Assembly: GCF_016909575.1 (NCBI RefSeq)
Contig: NZ_JAFBGA010000025.1
Span: forward strand, 1 to 63,351
DNA length: 63,351 bases
Source of the DNA: Streptomyces sp. HB132
Lineage (GTDB): Bacteria; Actinomycetota; Actinomycetes; Streptomycetales; Streptomycetaceae
Reading direction: 5' to 3'
Part shown: positions 1 through 8,338 of the stretch, piece after piece
Numbering within the stretch: position 1 is the stretch's first letter
How the letters are laid out: each line of letters begins with the position of its first letter
The notes under the pieces: generated by a model
The model's input: only the letters and a program-made list of their open reading frames with translations
Databases searched by the model: none
Told to the model about the DNA's origin: nothing
Position numbers and translations under genes: made by a program

Positions 1-112
1 GGGGGCGGTTTTCGGGCTGTCGGACCCCACCCCCCCCGGGGGCTGGTGTCGGCCCCCCCCGCCCGCCCCCTGCGCCCCCCCCCGCCCCCCCCCCCCCCCC
101 CCCCCCCCCCCG
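1..112. other. Low-complexity C-rich contig end
   Basis: The first ~110 bases are dominated by runs of C (and a few of G), including a stretch of more than 25 C residues. No reading frame or structure is supported. Such a homopolymer at the extreme end of an assembled sequence is most likely a sequencing or assembly artefact rather than biology. Confidence 0.7.
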
Positions 113-119
113 AAAGACC

Positions 120-1388
120 CTAGGGCTGCGGATCGTGCGCGTCGTACCGTGCGAAGCCGCGCCAGCGCAGCCCCAGGAGGGTCACCACCAGTACGCATGC
201 GATGCCGCCGCCGGTCACCGCCACGGCCGGTGACGTCAGGTCGGCGACGGAGCCGGCCACGAGGTCGCCGAGCCGTGGGCCGCCTGCCACGACGACGATG
301 AACACGCCCTGCAGCCGGCCCCGCATGTCGTCCGGCACCGCCGCCTGGAGCATGGTGTTGCGGAAGACCATCGAGATCGAGTCCGCGCACCCGGCGACCG
401 CGAGCAGCACCAGTCCCGGCCAGAGCTGCCGGGTGAGCCCGAACACGGCGATGGCCCCGCCCCAGCAGACCACGGCGATCAGCACCGCGAGTCCGTGCCG
501 CCGGATCCGGCCCAGCCACCCGGAGAACACGCTGCCGAGCAGGGCTCCCAGCGCGATGGCGGCGACCAGGAGCCCGGTGGTCGTGGCGTCGCCGCCGAAC
601 CAGACCACCGCGACCACCGGGAAGAGGGCGCGCGGATGGGCCAGCACCATGGCACTCAGATCGGTGAAGAAGGTCATCCGCAGATTGGGCCTGGTCCCGA
701 GGAAACGCAGCCCGTCCAGGACGGACGCCCGCCCGGCGCCCTTCTCCCCCGCCGCCCGTTCGGGCAGCATCGAGGGCAGCCGCCACATCGCGTACAGCGA
801 GGCGGTGAAGGTGACGGCGTCGACTGCGTACGCCGCCCGGTAGCCCCACCAGCCGACGATCAGACCTCCGAGCATCGGCCCGACCAGGCTGCCGGTGGTG
901 GACGTCATGGCGTTGAGCGCATTGGCCGCCGGCAGCTGTTCGGCCGGGAGCAGTCGCGCGATCATCGAGCTCCGGGCCGGGGAGTTGAGCGCGAAGCACA
1001 CGGCCTGGAGGGCGACGACGGCGTAGAGCAGCCCCAGGTGTTCGACCCCGGCGAAGGTCACCGCGGCCAGCACCACGGAGAGCACGAACGATCCGGCCGC
1101 GCTGAGGAGCCCCAGCTTGCGCCGGTCCACGGTGTCGGCGATCGCCCCGCTGTACAGGCCGAGGAGCACCAGGGGGACGAACGAGCAGAGACCGATCAGC
1201 CCGACGGAGAACGCCGACCCGGTGATGTCGTAGACCTGGAGCGAGACGGCCAGCGCCGTCATGCCCTGCCCGATCCAGGAGACGGTGTTACCGAACCAGA
1301 GCCGCCGGTAGTCGGGGGAGGAGCGCAGCGGCGTCAGGTCGGCGAGTATGCGCGTGCGGGGTACACCTTGTTCGGCTGTTTCGGTCAC
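120..1388 (-). CDS. MFS transporter (EntS/transmembrane secretion effector type)
   Basis: A 422-residue membrane protein of the major facilitator superfamily, probably a proton-driven exporter in the cytoplasmic membrane. It has the hydrophobic pattern of about 12 membrane segments. After helix 2 comes an MFS motif-A-like loop (GAIADTVDRRK, about residues 82-92), and a long hydrophilic stretch near residues 210-225 separates the two halves. The sequence resembles the MFS_3 / EntS branch used for siderophore or small-molecule export. The start is GTG. The gene diverges from the LacI-type regulator at 1658 with ~270 bp between, so it may or may not share control with the sugar locus. The substrate cannot be told from sequence. 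Confidence 0.85.
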   Translation of the reverse strand: MTETAEQGVPRTRILADLTPLRSSPDYRRLWFGNTVSWIGQGMTALAVSLQVYDITGSAFSVGLIGLCSFVPLVLLGLYSGAIADTVDRRKLGLLSAAGSFVLSVVLAAVTFAGVEHLGLLYAVVALQAVCFALNSPARSSMIARLLPAEQLPAANALNAMTSTTGSLVGPMLGGLIVGWWGYRAAYAVDAVTFTASLYAMWRLPSMLPERAAGEKGAGRASVLDGLRFLGTRPNLRMTFFTDLSAMVLAHPRALFPVVAVVWFGGDATTTGLLVAAIALGALLGSVFSGWLGRIRRHGLAVLIAVVCWGGAIAVFGLTRQLWPGLVLLAVAGCADSISMVFRNTMLQAAVPDDMRGRLQGVFIVVVAGGPRLGDLVAGSVADLTSPAVAVTGGGIACVLVVTLLGLRWRGFARYDAHDPQP

Positions 1389-1428
1389 ACGGGATGGTAA
1401 CGACCCGGCCCGAGGACGCGGGAGACGA

Positions 1429-1459
1429 CCTCACGGCCTCACGGGCCACGGCCGTGAGG
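1429..1459. promoter_or_regulatory. Perfect 10-bp inverted repeat between divergent genes
   Basis: CCTCACGGCC at 1429-1438 pairs perfectly with GGCCGTGAGG at 1450-1459 around an 11-base loop. It lies in the space between the divergent MFS and LacI-family genes. It is too far from either stop codon to be an obvious terminator; it could be an operator or a leader hairpin. Confidence 0.4.
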
Positions 1460-1657
1460 GCCTCGGGAACGAGGGTGTCGCATGACGACCGGTAGGCGTC
1501 GGGAGCGGCCACCTCGCGGTCCAGGGTCGGCGTTGTCGGACGGCGACACCTCAGGTCCCGGTCCGCCACAGCCCGGACCCTCCCCCTCGGACGGTGCGTG
1601 ACCTGCGGTGTCGCGGTGTGAAGTAGGGTGACGAGCCGTACGGAGGGGGCGTCCACG

Positions 1658-2650
1658 TTGGCAGTTCGGGTCACCATGGCCGATGTCGCCCGAGCCGCCG
1701 GGGTGTCGACGGCGACCGTGTCCTACGTCCTCTCCGGCAAGCGAGCCGTCGCGGAGGAGACCCGGCGGGTGGTCGAGGCGGCCATCGCCCAGCTGGGATT
1801 CTCCGTCAACACGGTGGCGCGGAGCCTGCGGACCGGCCGTTCGAGCATCGTGGCGCTGATCGTGCCCGACCTGTCCAACCCCTTCTACGCCCAGCTCGCG
1901 GCCTCCCTCCAGGAAGAGCTTCGGACGCTGGGTCTCCACGTGATGGTCTGCGACACGAAGGCGGACCGGGACGAGGAGCGGGCGTACCTGCGGGAGGCCG
2001 TCCAGCAGCGGTTCGCGGGGGTCGTGATCACTCCGTTCCGGCTGGTGGCGAAGGACTTCCTGACCCTGTCGGAGGCGGGCATCCCGGCGGTCGTCAGCGC
2101 CGACCTGCCCTTCGGGGAGACGGACCTGGTGACACCGGACGCGCGGGCCGCCACGCGCGCGGCGCTGACCGCGGTGACCGAGGCGGGGCGCCGGCGCATC
2201 GCCATGATCGCGGGCCCCCGGGACGCCACCGGCGGCGACCCCCGGCTGGAACTGCTGCGAGCGCTGGCCGTCCAGTTCGGCATCACGCTCCCGGGTCGGC
2301 TGGTCGTTCGTGGCGAGCACACCCGGGAGGCGGGAGCGGCGGGCTTCGAGCACCTGATGGGGATGAAGTACCGGCCGGACGCGGTCTTCTGCGCGAACGA
2401 CGCCGTCGCGATCGGCGCGATGGACAAGGCGGAGGAACTCGGCGTCGGCATCCCGGGCGATGTGGCGCTGATCGGCCATGACGACGCGTCGTTCGCCTCG
2501 TTGGTCCGTCCGCGTCTGACCACGGTCAGATACCCGGCCGCCGACGTGGGAAAGGCCGCGGCACGGCTTCTCATCGAGCGGCTCGACGGACGCGTTCCAC
2601 GTAAGACCGTGCGCGTCAAGGCTGAGTTCGTCTCGCGCGGGACCGTCTGA
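1658..2650 (+). CDS. LacI-family transcriptional regulator
   Basis: DNA-binding repressor of the LacI/GalR family, 330 residues, likely responding to a galactoside or its breakdown product. The N-terminal helix-turn-helix reads TMADVARAAGVSTATVSYVLSG and is followed by the hinge helix region (NTVARSLRTGRS). A periplasmic-binding-protein-like effector domain runs from about residue 60 (VALIVPDLSNPFYAQL) to the end. I chose TTG at 1658 because GGAGGGGG lies 8-9 bases upstream and the HTH starts directly after it; an in-frame GTG at 1628 and ATG at 1676 are alternatives. It precedes the importer/galactosidase operon on the same strand, with a LacI-type palindrome between, so it is probably the local repressor. 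Confidence 0.9.
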   Translation: MAVRVTMADVARAAGVSTATVSYVLSGKRAVAEETRRVVEAAIAQLGFSVNTVARSLRTGRSSIVALIVPDLSNPFYAQLAASLQEELRTLGLHVMVCDTKADRDEERAYLREAVQQRFAGVVITPFRLVAKDFLTLSEAGIPAVVSADLPFGETDLVTPDARAATRAALTAVTEAGRRRIAMIAGPRDATGGDPRLELLRALAVQFGITLPGRLVVRGEHTREAGAAGFEHLMGMKYRPDAVFCANDAVAIGAMDKAEELGVGIPGDVALIGHDDASFASLVRPRLTTVRYPAADVGKAAARLLIERLDGRVPRKTVRVKAEFVSRGTV

Positions 2651-2806
2651 GCCGACTCCCGCGGCACACCGGTCCGCCGCCCCTGTCCCCCGGTCTCCCG
2701 CCCCGGCCCATCCGCCCAGGCCCCGTCCGCCCACTCGCGAGCCGCACGGGGGCAGTGCTCCCCCACCCCTTTCGACGGCGGGTTCAGGGTCGCGACGAGC
2801 CCATTG

Positions 2807-2820
2807 CGTAATCGATTACG
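2807..2820. promoter_or_regulatory. LacI-type operator palindrome CGTAATCGATTACG
   Basis: A perfect 14-bp palindrome with a central CG, the architecture expected for LacI/GalR operators. It lies 156 bp after the regulator gene and about 220 bp before the solute-binding-protein gene, in otherwise gene-free DNA that is more AT-rich than its surroundings. This is the best candidate for the binding site through which the upstream regulator controls the galactoside operon. The rest of the 2651-3041 gap holds no gene I can support. Confidence 0.7.
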
Positions 2821-3041
2821 TCATCTTCCTCAATCGGACCGCCCCAGAGGTCGTCGGCAGCATATTCGCAGGTCAAAGAGCTTTCCAGGCCGGCGAGTCC
2901 CCCGCCTCCCCGCATCACGAAACGGCCGCATTACGTCTTGGACTTCACCAGAACTGTTGACTTTCGTTGATCTCTGTTGTGAAGGTAGCCGCCGTCGCCC
3001 TACTCGGACGTGACGCCCCCGGCTCAAAGGAGAGCAACCTC

Positions 3042-4424
3042 ATGGCAGTTCGCAAGCGGGATTCGGTCACCCGGCGCGGTTCCGTCGTCCGGCGCGGCTT
3101 GGCCGGGAGCGTGGTTCTCACCCTCACGGCGCTGACCGCGTGCGGTGGCGGCTCGGACGACACGGACGACTCGGCCGCGAGCTCCGCCTGCGAGCCGGCC
3201 TCGGGCAAGGTCACGCTCGACTACTGGTCGTGGGTGCCCGGCATGCAGAAGGCCGTCGACGTCTGGAACAGCGAGAACCCCGACGTCCAGGTCAAGCTCA
3301 AGACGACGCCGTCCGGGAACGCCGGCACGTACCAGAACCTGTCCAACGCGCTGAAGGCGGACAAGGCACCCGACCTCGGGCAGATCGAGTACGACTCACT
3401 CGCCAGCTTCCGGCTCAAGGGCGGACTCACCGACATCGCGAAGTGCGACGGGGTCGAGGAAGCCGGCTCGAAGTTCGTCGACTGGACCTGGTCGCAGGTG
3501 GACTTCGGCGCCGGGGGCGAGGACGGCGTGTGGGCCGTGCCCCAGGACACCGGCCCGATGGCGCTCTTCTACCGCAAGGACGTCTTCGACAAGCTCGGCC
3601 TGGCCGCGCCGACGACCTGGGAGGAGTACGAGGCCGCAGCCCGGAAGATCAAGGCGGCGAAGAAGGGGCAGTACATCACCCACTTCTCGCAGACCGACCC
3701 GAACTGGTTCACCGGGCTGCTGTGGCAGAACAAGGCTCCCATGTTCGAACGCGACGCCGACAAGTGGAAGGTCACCGTCGACCGGCCCGAGAGCCGCCAG
3801 GTGGCCGACTACTGGCAGAAGCTCATCGACGACAAGCTGGTCGCCACCGACCTCCAGGGCTTCTCTCCCGCCCTGTACAAGTCGTGGAACGACGGCGAGG
3901 TCGTCACCTGGATCAGCGCGGCCTGGGGTTACAGCACCATCCGGGACAACGCCAAGGCCACCGCCGGCAAGTGGGCCGTCGCCCCCATGCCGCAGTGGGA
4001 GAAGGGCCGGCAGCAGGCGGGCAACTGGGGCGGTTCGACCACCGCCGTCCTCAAGGGGAGCGAGCACCCGGCCGAGGCCGCGAAGTTCGCGCTGTGGCTG
4101 AACACCGACGCGAAGGCGCTGGAGATCCTCAACAAGGAGGGCGGCCTCTACCCCGCTGCCCAGGCCGGTCTGGAACTGCCCGCGCTGAAGCAGCCGGTCG
4201 ACTTCTACGGCAAGCAGCCGATCTTCGACGTGTTCGCGCAGGCGTCGGCGAACGTGGACACCGACTTCACCTGGGGTCCGACCATGACCGACACCTACCG
4301 CTACCTCAGCGACGGCACCGCCAGGGCCACCGGCGGCGGCAGCACGCTGGGCGACGTGCTGAAGGACACCGACGCGCAGAGCGCCGAGTCGCTGCGCAAG
4401 CAGTCGCTGGACGTGACGGACTGA
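3042..4424 (+). CDS. ABC sugar transporter, solute-binding lipoprotein
   Basis: Extracellular sugar-binding protein of a CUT1-type ABC importer, 460 residues. The N-terminus has arginines, a hydrophobic stretch (GLAGSVVLTLTALTA) and a lipobox LTAC, so it should be lipid-anchored at Cys27 or so. The mature part begins with an acidic linker and has the usual family-1 solute-binding fold (for example LDYWSWVPGMQKAVDVWNS). ATG at 3042 has AAAGGAG about 9 bases upstream; the open frame continues 25 codons further 5' but without a good start. It is the first gene of an operon with two permeases and two galactosidases, which suggests a galactose-containing oligosaccharide as ligand. No ATPase gene is present, as is usual in Streptomyces where MsiK serves several importers. 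Confidence 0.93.
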   Translation: MAVRKRDSVTRRGSVVRRGLAGSVVLTLTALTACGGGSDDTDDSAASSACEPASGKVTLDYWSWVPGMQKAVDVWNSENPDVQVKLKTTPSGNAGTYQNLSNALKADKAPDLGQIEYDSLASFRLKGGLTDIAKCDGVEEAGSKFVDWTWSQVDFGAGGEDGVWAVPQDTGPMALFYRKDVFDKLGLAAPTTWEEYEAAARKIKAAKKGQYITHFSQTDPNWFTGLLWQNKAPMFERDADKWKVTVDRPESRQVADYWQKLIDDKLVATDLQGFSPALYKSWNDGEVVTWISAAWGYSTIRDNAKATAGKWAVAPMPQWEKGRQQAGNWGGSTTAVLKGSEHPAEAAKFALWLNTDAKALEILNKEGGLYPAAQAGLELPALKQPVDFYGKQPIFDVFAQASANVDTDFTWGPTMTDTYRYLSDGTARATGGGSTLGDVLKDTDAQSAESLRKQSLDVTD

Positions 4425-4485
4425 CACCCACGGCCGGTCTTCTCCCGCCCCGCCCCGTCGGCGGGACCCAACCCGAAAGCCACCC

Positions 4486-5397
4486 GTGACGACCACCCGC
4501 ACCCCGGTGGCGGCGGCCTCCCGCCGCCACCGCACCCTCGCGCCGTTCGCGTTCCTCGCCCCCTTCCTGATCCCCTTCGTCCTGTTCACCCTGGTGCCGG
4601 TCGGCTACGCGTTCTGGCAGAGCCTGCACACGACCGAGCGCAAGGGCGGCACCTTCGGCCGCACGGAGACGGTCTTCGCCGGATTCCAGCAGTACGCCGA
4701 CGTGATGTCCGAGCCGTTCTTCACGGACAGTCTGCTGCGCGTAGCGCTCTTCGCCCTGGTGCAGATACCCGTGATGCTGGCCCTCGCGCTGGCCCTCGCA
4801 CTGCTGCTCGACTCCGCGGTGGCCCGTCTCAAGCGGTTCTTCCGCCTGGTGTACTTCGTGCCGTACGGCATCCCGGGCGTCGTGGCCGCCCTCATGTGGG
4901 CGTTCCTGTACGACCCGCGGCTGTCCCCCGTCGTCGAACTGCTCCGCTCGGTGAACGTCGACGTCGACCTCCTCGGCCCCGACGCCATCCTGTGGTCGAT
5001 CGGCAACGTCGTCACCTGGACGTACACCGGCTACAACATGCTGATCATGTACGCGGCGCTGCAGGCCGTACCCGCGGACCTCGGCGAGGCCGCCCGGGTC
5101 GACGGGGCGGGAGCGTGGACGATCGCCCTGCGCATCAAGGTGCCCGTCATCCGCCCGGCGCTCGTGCTGACCGGTGTCTTCTCCCTGATCGGCACCTTCC
5201 AGCTGTTCACCGAGCCGCAGGTTTTCCGTGCCATCTCCACCAGCGTGACGAGCACGTACACACCCAATCTCGCCGCCTACTCACTCGCGGCGGGTGATCA
5301 CTACAACGAGGCCGCCGCCCTGTCGGTACTCCTCGCGGTGGCCACCTTCCTGCTGTCCTTCCTGTTCCTCCGCTTCACTGCCAGGAGGCAGGGATGA
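4486..5397 (+). CDS. ABC sugar transporter permease (MalF type)
   Basis: Membrane permease of a CUT1 sugar importer, 303 residues, with six predicted membrane segments. The ATPase-contact loop (EAA motif) is clear as EAARVDGAGAWTIALRIKVP at about residues 204-223. The start is GTG at 4486, 61 bp after the binding-protein gene. It would pair with the next gene to form the heterodimeric channel. Its stop overlaps the next start by four bases (ATGA), implying coupled translation. Confidence 0.93.
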   Translation: MTTTRTPVAAASRRHRTLAPFAFLAPFLIPFVLFTLVPVGYAFWQSLHTTERKGGTFGRTETVFAGFQQYADVMSEPFFTDSLLRVALFALVQIPVMLALALALALLLDSAVARLKRFFRLVYFVPYGIPGVVAALMWAFLYDPRLSPVVELLRSVNVDVDLLGPDAILWSIGNVVTWTYTGYNMLIMYAALQAVPADLGEAARVDGAGAWTIALRIKVPVIRPALVLTGVFSLIGTFQLFTEPQVFRAISTSVTSTYTPNLAAYSLAAGDHYNEAAALSVLLAVATFLLSFLFLRFTARRQG

Positions 5398-6284
5398 CCC
5401 TCCTCACCCGCACCGAGGGCGCCCACGCGCCCACTCACCCGCGTCGCGGGCCCGCCCTGTCGAGCGTGCCCGTACTCCTGTTCATGGCTCTGGTCGCCGC
5501 CTACATGCTGCTGCCCGTCTACTGGCTGCTGATCTCGGCGACCAAGAGCCAGAGCGACCTGGTCACCACGCCCGGTCTGCTTCCCGCCGACTGGCACCTG
5601 GGTGAGAACCTCACGGCGCTCCTCACCCAGCAGGACGGGGTCTACCTGCGCTGGCTCGGCAACAGCCTCGCCTACGCCGGAGCCGGCGCGGCGGTCGGCA
5701 CGCTGCTCGCCGCGATGGCGGGATACGCCCTGGCCGTCTACCGGTTCAAGGGCCGGGAGGCGGTCTTCTCGGTGATCCTGGGAGGCGTCCTGGTGCCCGC
5801 CACCGCCCTCGCGCTGCCCCTGTTCCTGCTCTTCGCCGAGGTGGACGCCACCAACACCTTCTGGTCGGTCTTCCTGCCCAGCGTCGTCAGCCCGTTCGGC
5901 GTCTACCTGTCCCGGATCTTCGCCGCAGCGTCCATCCCCGACGAGGTCATCGAGGCGGCCCGCATCGACGGGGCAGGCGAGTGGACGATCTTCCGCACCA
6001 TCGCGCTGCGCCTGATGTCCCCGGCCCTGGTCACCGTCTTCCTCTTCCAGTTCGTCGTGATCTGGAACAACTTCCTGCTCCCCCTGATCATGCTTCAGGA
6101 CGAGCGGCTCTACCCGGTCACCCTGGGTCTGTTCACCTGGCAGTCCCAGACCAGCCGGGCGCCGGAGCTGCAGACACTGACGCTGGTCGGCGCGCTCGTC
6201 TCGGTCGTCCCCATCGTGATCACCTTCCTCCTCCTGCAGCGCTACTGGCGCGCGGGCCTGGCCGCCGGGGCGGTGAAGTCGTGA
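5394..6284 (+). CDS. ABC sugar transporter permease (MalG type)
   Basis: Second permease of the importer, 296 residues, six membrane segments. The EAA loop reads EAARIDGAGEWTIFRTIALR in the last third of the protein, just before helix 5, which is typical of MalG-like subunits. It overlaps the preceding permease by four bases and the following GH42 gene by four bases (GTGA), so the importer and the hydrolase are translationally coupled. This coupling is the main sequence reason for calling the imported substrate a galactoside. Confidence 0.93.
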   Translation: MTLLTRTEGAHAPTHPRRGPALSSVPVLLFMALVAAYMLLPVYWLLISATKSQSDLVTTPGLLPADWHLGENLTALLTQQDGVYLRWLGNSLAYAGAGAAVGTLLAAMAGYALAVYRFKGREAVFSVILGGVLVPATALALPLFLLFAEVDATNTFWSVFLPSVVSPFGVYLSRIFAAASIPDEVIEAARIDGAGEWTIFRTIALRLMSPALVTVFLFQFVVIWNNFLLPLIMLQDERLYPVTLGLFTWQSQTSRAPELQTLTLVGALVSVVPIVITFLLLQRYWRAGLAAGAVKS

Positions 6285-8338
6285 AGGACCCGATGCTCGC
6301 CCTCACGGGACGGCTCGGGGGAATCGCCTACGGGGGCGACTACAACCCCGAGCAGTGGCCCGAGGACGTCTGGCACGAGGACGTACGCCTCATGGGCGAG
6401 GCGGGGGTCAACCTCGTCACCGTCGGGGTGTTCTCCTGGTCCCGCCTCGAACCCCGCCCCGGCGTGTACGACTGGTCGCTGCTCGACACCGTCCTCGACC
6501 TGCTGCACACCGCCGGCATCGCCGTCGACCTGGCCACCCCCACCGCCGCCCCGCCGCCCTGGTTCAGCAAGGCCCACCCCGGCTCGCTCCCGCTCACCGC
6601 GTCGGGCACCCGGCTGACGCACGGCAGCAGGCAGGCGTTCTGCCCCAGCAGTCCGGACTACGCCCGGGCCGCCGACGCCATGGTGCGGGAACTGGCGAGA
6701 CGGTACGCGGACCACCCCGCCGTCGTCATGTGGCACGTGCACAACGAGTGGGGCAACCACAACGCCCTCTGCTACTGCGACACGAGCGGCGCGGCCTTCC
6801 GCACCTGGCTGCGCGACCGGTACACCACGCCGGACCGGGTCAACGACGTCTGGGGGACCGACTTCTGGGGGCAGCGCTACGGCGACTGGGAGGAGATCGA
6901 CCCACCCGGCGACACCACCGCCTTCCGCAACCCCGGCCAGGATCTCGACTACCGCCGCTTCTCCTCCGACGCCCTGCTCGCACGGCACCGGGCGGAGAGC
7001 GCGCTGCTGCGCGAGGCCGCCCCCGGTGTCCCGATCACGACGAACCTGCTCGGCACCCTGGAGAAGAAGGTCGACGGGCACGCCTTCGCCCGGCACTCCG
7101 ACATCGTCTCCGTGGACCACTACCTGGTCGCGGCCGACCCGGGCAACCACGTCGACCTCGCCCTCAACGCCGACCTCGCGCGCGGTATGGCCGGCGGCCG
7201 CCCCTGGCTGCTCATGGAACACTCCACGTCCGCGGTCAACTGGCAGCCCGTCAACGTGCCCAAGGCGCCACGCGAGATGCGCCGCAACAGCCTGACCCAC
7301 CTGGCCCGCGGCGCCGACGGCATCCTCTTCTTCCAGTGGCGGCAGTCCCGGGCGGGCGCGGAGAAGTGGCACTCCGCGATGCTTCCGCACGGCGGCACCG
7401 ACACCCGCACCTGGAACGAGGTCACCGCCCTCGGCGCCGAACTCGCCGCCCTGTCCGAGGTACGCGGCACCCGCGTGCGGGCCGAGGTGGCACTGCTCTT
7501 CGACTGGCACGCCTGGTGGGCCCTGGAGCTGGAGGCCCGCCCCTCCGAACGGCTGCGGTACCTGGACACGGTCAGGGACTGGTACGGGGCCCTTTGGGAC
7601 CTCGGTGTCACCTGTGACCTGGTCGCGCCCGACGCCGACCTGACCACGTACCGGGCCGTTCTCGCGCCCAGCCTGTACCTGGTGTCCGACGCGGACGCCG
7701 ACGCCCTTCACGCCTACGTGCGGGGCGGAGGCCACGCCGTCCTCGGTCCCTTCAGCGGAGCCGTGGACGCCCACGACCGGGTGCGGACCGGAGGGCATCC
7801 CGGTGCGTTCCGCGACCTCCTCGGCCTGGTCGTGGACGAGTACCTCCCCCTGCGCGAGGGCGAATCGGCGCTGCTGTCGGACGGCTCCCACGCGCACCTG
7901 TGGACCGAGCGCGTCGAGGCGCGCGGCTGCTCCGCCTGGCTGCGGTTCGCGGACGGCCCCGAGGGCGGCCCGGCCCGTGGCGGCCCGGCGGTGACCCGGC
8001 ACCCCTACGGCGACGGCGCCGGCTGGTACGCCGCCGCGACTCTGCCCGCGAGGTCCCTGCGCCATCTCCTCGACGCCGTGTGCCGGGAGGCCGGGGCCGC
8101 CCCGGCGGCGGCCGTACCCTCCGGGGTCGAGGCCGTACGCCGCAGCGCCGGCGACCGGTCCTACCTCTTCCTCGTCAACCACACGGACAGCGAGGTGAGC
8201 GTCCCCACCGACGGGCATACGCGGCTGGACGGCTCGGCGCTGCCGGGACACGCGAGCGTACCTGCGGGGGATGTCGTGGTCCTGCGGGAGCAGCCGGTAT
8301 GTCAACGGGCACGACGACACGGGGAAGAGGACCGATGA
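6281..8338 (+). CDS. GH42 beta-galactosidase
   Basis: Intracellular glycoside hydrolase family 42 enzyme, 685 residues, close to the family norm. It should remove beta-linked galactose from imported oligosaccharides. The N-terminal TIM barrel starts with YGGDYNPEQWPEDVW; the acid/base glutamate is in HVHNEWG (Glu156) and the nucleophile in LLMEHSTSAVNW (about Glu313). The trimerisation/beta-galactosidase domain follows (LFDWHAWW at about residue 407), then a small C-terminal beta domain. No signal peptide is visible. I chose GTG at 6281, which overlaps the stop of the permease gene by four bases; the open frame extends much further upstream only as a shadow. ATG at 6293 is an alternative start. 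Confidence 0.95.
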   Translation: MKDPMLALTGRLGGIAYGGDYNPEQWPEDVWHEDVRLMGEAGVNLVTVGVFSWSRLEPRPGVYDWSLLDTVLDLLHTAGIAVDLATPTAAPPPWFSKAHPGSLPLTASGTRLTHGSRQAFCPSSPDYARAADAMVRELARRYADHPAVVMWHVHNEWGNHNALCYCDTSGAAFRTWLRDRYTTPDRVNDVWGTDFWGQRYGDWEEIDPPGDTTAFRNPGQDLDYRRFSSDALLARHRAESALLREAAPGVPITTNLLGTLEKKVDGHAFARHSDIVSVDHYLVAADPGNHVDLALNADLARGMAGGRPWLLMEHSTSAVNWQPVNVPKAPREMRRNSLTHLARGADGILFFQWRQSRAGAEKWHSAMLPHGGTDTRTWNEVTALGAELAALSEVRGTRVRAEVALLFDWHAWWALELEARPSERLRYLDTVRDWYGALWDLGVTCDLVAPDADLTTYRAVLAPSLYLVSDADADALHAYVRGGGHAVLGPFSGAVDAHDRVRTGGHPGAFRDLLGLVVDEYLPLREGESALLSDGSHAHLWTERVEARGCSAWLRFADGPEGGPARGGPAVTRHPYGDGAGWYAAATLPARSLRHLLDAVCREAGAAPAAAVPSGVEAVRRSAGDRSYLFLVNHTDSEVSVPTDGHTRLDGSALPGHASVPAGDVVVLREQPVCQRARRHGEEDR

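Noticed and set aside
2957..2985. TTGACT box as a promoter for the solute-binding-protein gene
   Set aside because: No convincing -10 box at 16-18 bases; the operator at 2807 is the only clear regulatory element.
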